Source: Flavobacteriaceae bacterium (lineage in GTDB: Bacteria > Bacteroidota > Bacteroidia > Flavobacteriales > Flavobacteriaceae). Taken from it: a DNA stretch of 16,879 nucleotides. Position 1 is the stretch's first letter. Every line of letters starts with the position of its first letter. The notes under the pieces were generated by a model that saw only the letters and a list, made by a program, of their open reading frames with translations, was not told where the DNA came from and did not search any database. Positions 15,445-16,879 of this stretch are shown here, piece after piece. The stretch spans positions 7,548 to 24,426 of the forward strand of contig PAEO01000010.1 in assembly GCA_002703065.1 (NCBI GenBank), in the 5' to 3' direction. A program made the translations under genes and the position numbers.

Positions 15445-15896
15445 TCTGTCAAAATTTGATTGGTGTGATCTTTAGTGTTGACTTTGTCAATTACCCTTTC
15501 TAATACACCATCTTTATTAAAAATAAACGTTTTTCTGTATATACCCTCATACTCTCTACCATACATTTTTTTTATCCCCCAAACTCCAAATAATTTAACA
15601 ACCTTCTTGTCAACATCTGCAAGTAAAGGATATGGAAAACCAAATTTGATCGAGAAATTTTTTTGTGATTTCGGTTTATCACAACTAACTCCAAGGATTG
15701 AATATCCTAGATTGGTTAACTTTTCATAGTTTTCAGATAAATTACAAGCTTCTGCTGTACATCCAGGAGTGTTGGCTTTTGGATAGAAAAAAACAATTAA
15801 TTTTTTTCCAGAATAATCTTCTTTTGAAATGAGATTTTCATTTTCATCAATACATTCAAAATTCGGAAGTTTATCACCTGCTTTCAGTGTGTTCAT
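15441..15896 (-). CDS. bcp: Thioredoxin-dependent thiol peroxidase (Bcp/PrxQ)
   Basis: This 151-residue peroxiredoxin reduces hydrogen peroxide and organic hydroperoxides with thioredoxin. The peroxidatic cysteine is C46 in the NTPGCTAEA motif and the resolving cysteine C51 lies five residues on, the atypical 2-Cys arrangement of the Bcp/PrxQ group (C45/C50 in E. coli). LIVFFYPKANTPGC, the ILGVSCDKPKSQKNFSIKFGFPYPLLAD block and RKTFIFNKDGVLERV are all usual. Length is normal and no secretion signal is present, so it acts in the cytosol. It is divergent from nth with a 29-bp gap to the nth start I prefer, and its stop shares four bases with the convergent 476-residue protein gene. Confidence 0.96.
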   Translation of the reverse strand: MNTLKAGDKLPNFECIDENENLISKEDYSGKKLIVFFYPKANTPGCTAEACNLSENYEKLTNLGYSILGVSCDKPKSQKNFSIKFGFPYPLLADVDKKVVKLFGVWGIKKMYGREYEGIYRKTFIFNKDGVLERVIDKVNTKDHTNQILTD

Positions 15897-15925
15897 AGTG
15901 TAAAATGTTTTCTAAATTTACAAAA

Positions 15926-16573
15926 ATGAAGAAAACTGAAAAAGTTAAATTTATTATAAATACACTCGAAGATTTATATCCAAAAGTAGAAGTCCCCTTA
16001 AACCATAAAGACCCATACACTCTTCTAATAGCAGTTCTACTGTCTGCTCAGAGCACAGATGCTGGTGTAAATAAAATAACACCAAAATTATTTGCTAAAG
16101 CAGACAATCCATATGAAATGGTCAAAATGAGCATTGAAGAAATAAGAGAAATAATTAGACCTGTAGGATTATCTCCAATGAAATCGAAAGGAATCTATGG
16201 CTTATCGAAGATACTTATTGAAAAACATAATGGAAAAGTTCCAAAAAATCTCAAAGACTTGGAAGAGCTTCCAGCTGTTGGGCACAAAACAGCAAGTGTA
16301 GTTATTTCTCAAGCTTTTGGAATACCTGCTTTTCCTGTTGATACGCACATACATAGACTCATGTTTAGATGGGGATTATCAACTGGAAAGAGTGTAAAAA
16401 AAACTGAAGAAGATGCTAAAAGAATTTTTCCAAAAAATTTGTGGAATAAATTACATATTCAAATTATATATTATGGAAGAGAGTTTTGTCCTGCACGAAG
16501 ATGGAATTTCAAGAATGATATTATTACTCAAAAAATTGGAAGAAAATCTGTTATTAATAAGTTTTTGATTTAA
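15926..16573 (+). CDS. nth: Endonuclease III lacking the iron-sulfur cluster cysteines
   Basis: Nth is a bifunctional DNA glycosylase/AP lyase that removes oxidised pyrimidines. With the start at the ATG at 15926 (MKKTEKVKF) the product has 215 residues, with LLSAQSTD (39-46), the helix-hairpin-helix ELPAVGHKTA carrying catalytic lysine K121, and catalytic aspartate D139 in VDTHIHRL; these numbers almost equal K120/D138 of E. coli, supporting this start. An in-frame ATG at 15905 would add seven residues and cannot be excluded. The family's C-X6-C-X2-C-X5-C cluster motif is not present: only the first position (C188 in YGREFCPARRW) is a cysteine. From memory, Nth of other Flavobacteriia also lacks it. 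DIITQKIGRKSVI ends the protein as in those homologues. Confidence 0.94.
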   Translation: MKKTEKVKFIINTLEDLYPKVEVPLNHKDPYTLLIAVLLSAQSTDAGVNKITPKLFAKADNPYEMVKMSIEEIREIIRPVGLSPMKSKGIYGLSKILIEKHNGKVPKNLKDLEELPAVGHKTASVVISQAFGIPAFPVDTHIHRLMFRWGLSTGKSVKKTEEDAKRIFPKNLWNKLHIQIIYYGREFCPARRWNFKNDIITQKIGRKSVINKFLI

Positions 16574-16650
16574 TTACAGGTTATCTCATATAAATCCCAA
16601 TTCTTATCGGTATTCTGATTCAGAAAGTAATAATCTTTAATTTATTGATA

Positions 16651-16695
16651 TTTAACATATTATATTTGTTTTGTTAACATTTTTTTAACATATTA
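16651..16695. repeat. Three phased TTAACAT heptamers around the SusC-like promoter
   Basis: TTAACAT occurs at 16652-16658, 16674-16680 and 16685-16691, that is 22 and 11 bp apart, on one face of the helix. The first and third are part of a longer perfect repeat TTTAACATATTA (16651-16662 and 16684-16695). The array brackets the -7 box at 16661-16668, so it is a candidate operator. Confidence 0.5.
16661..16668 (+). promoter_or_regulatory. Putative -7 box for the SusC-like gene (TATATTTG)
   Basis: TATATTTG matches TAnnTTTG exactly but, unlike the other boxes here, lies 56 bases before its ATG, so this mRNA should have a leader of about 50 bases. The whole gap 16574-16724 has no gene. Apart from this box and the repeats, it holds a short palindrome TTCTGATTCAGAA at 16613-16625 and no recognisable terminator for nth. 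Confidence 0.6.
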
Positions 16696-16724
16696 GTAAC
16701 TTAAATAACTATAAAAAACTTTAT

Positions 16725-16879
16725 ATGAAAAACTTAGTAAGACTATTTTCCTTGTTATTTATAATGGCTGGGGCAATAGGATTTGCGCAAGGCACAGTGT
16801 CAGGTACAGTAACTGACACAGATGGTCTTCCACTTCCTGGTGCTACGGTTGTTGTACAAGGTACGTCGATTGGGGTTAC
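16725..16879 (+). CDS. SusC/RagA-like TonB-dependent receptor (5' end only)
   Basis: ATG at 16725 opens a frame that runs off the right edge after 51 codons. It begins with a Sec signal peptide (MKNLVRLFSLLFIMAGAIGFAQ), then GTVSGTVTDTDGLPLPGATVVVQGTSIGV. That is the start of the carboxypeptidase-regulatory-like (CarboxypepD_reg) beta-sandwich that precedes the plug in Bacteroidota SusC/RagA outer-membrane nutrient importers. The same domain also heads some other secreted Bacteroidota proteins, so the barrel is inferred. It is preceded by its own promoter-like box and a phased repeat, which suggests regulated expression. A SusD-like partner should follow beyond the edge if the call is right. 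Confidence 0.75.
   Translation, partial: MKNLVRLFSLLFIMAGAIGFAQGTVSGTVTDTDGLPLPGATVVVQGTSIGV

Noticed and set aside
16574-16724. tRNA or small RNA gene in the longest gap
   Set aside because: No cloverleaf-like stems or G+C-rich segment; the A/T-rich stretch is better explained as promoter and operator.
1-16879. A new defence, mobile or secondary-metabolite system
   Set aside because: Every large frame is a core-type Bacteroidota gene; no transposase, integrase, repeat array, toxin-antitoxin pair or compositional break was seen.

Overview
The window looks like ordinary, tightly packed core chromosome of a low-G+C (roughly 30% by eye), streamlined Bacteroidota bacterium, most likely a marine Flavobacteriia-type lineage. 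The reasons are the Bacteroidota-style DNA topoisomerase IV subunit B, the acyl-CoA reductase / serC / serA / small membrane protein cluster opposite a ferredoxin, a DUF5916 outer-membrane-type protein, the lolD–DUF2400 pair, the start of a SusC/RagA-like TonB-dependent receptor at the right edge, and Bacteroidota-type promoter -7 boxes (TAnnTTTG) in place of E. coli-like promoters. I see no phage, insertion sequence, CRISPR array, tRNA or rRNA.

Layout, left to right. The block at 1-3381 is on the minus strand: ferredoxin, then ychF (coupled by TAATG), then parE (its last few codons run off the left edge). From 3432 a plus-strand block carries a LuxC-family acyl-CoA reductase, serC, serA and a small two-helix membrane protein. 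This block meets msrA (minus) tail to tail. At 7400 a long plus-strand run begins: DUF5916 protein, LolD-like ATPase and DUF2400 protein with overlapping ends, then a dihydroorotase homologue and a serine esterase. A PhnP-like metallo-beta-lactamase-fold hydrolase (minus), a conserved 476-residue protein of unknown role (plus), a Bcp-type peroxiredoxin (minus), an endonuclease III (plus) and the first 51 codons of a SusC-like receptor complete the window.

How the genes work together. serC and serA give two of the three steps of serine synthesis; serB is not here. msrA and bcp are thiol-based oxidative-damage enzymes. nth and parE act on DNA. pyrC-like and ychF are housekeeping in type, although the dihydroorotase homologue has lost its metal histidines. 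Gene packing is extreme: all three convergent junctions overlap by exactly four bases, and most co-directional neighbours overlap or nearly touch. Regulation is therefore concentrated in a few short gaps. Nine exact TAnnTTTG boxes sit in those gaps, each correctly oriented, and usually only 9-27 bases before a start codon.

I did not find a clearly new multi-gene system. The best leads are the helically phased TTAACAT triplet in front of the SusC-like gene, the pseudo-dihydroorotase, the cluster-less Nth, the glycosylase-like residues in the DUF2400 protein, the overlapping back-to-back promoters, and the unknown protein at 14014-15444.
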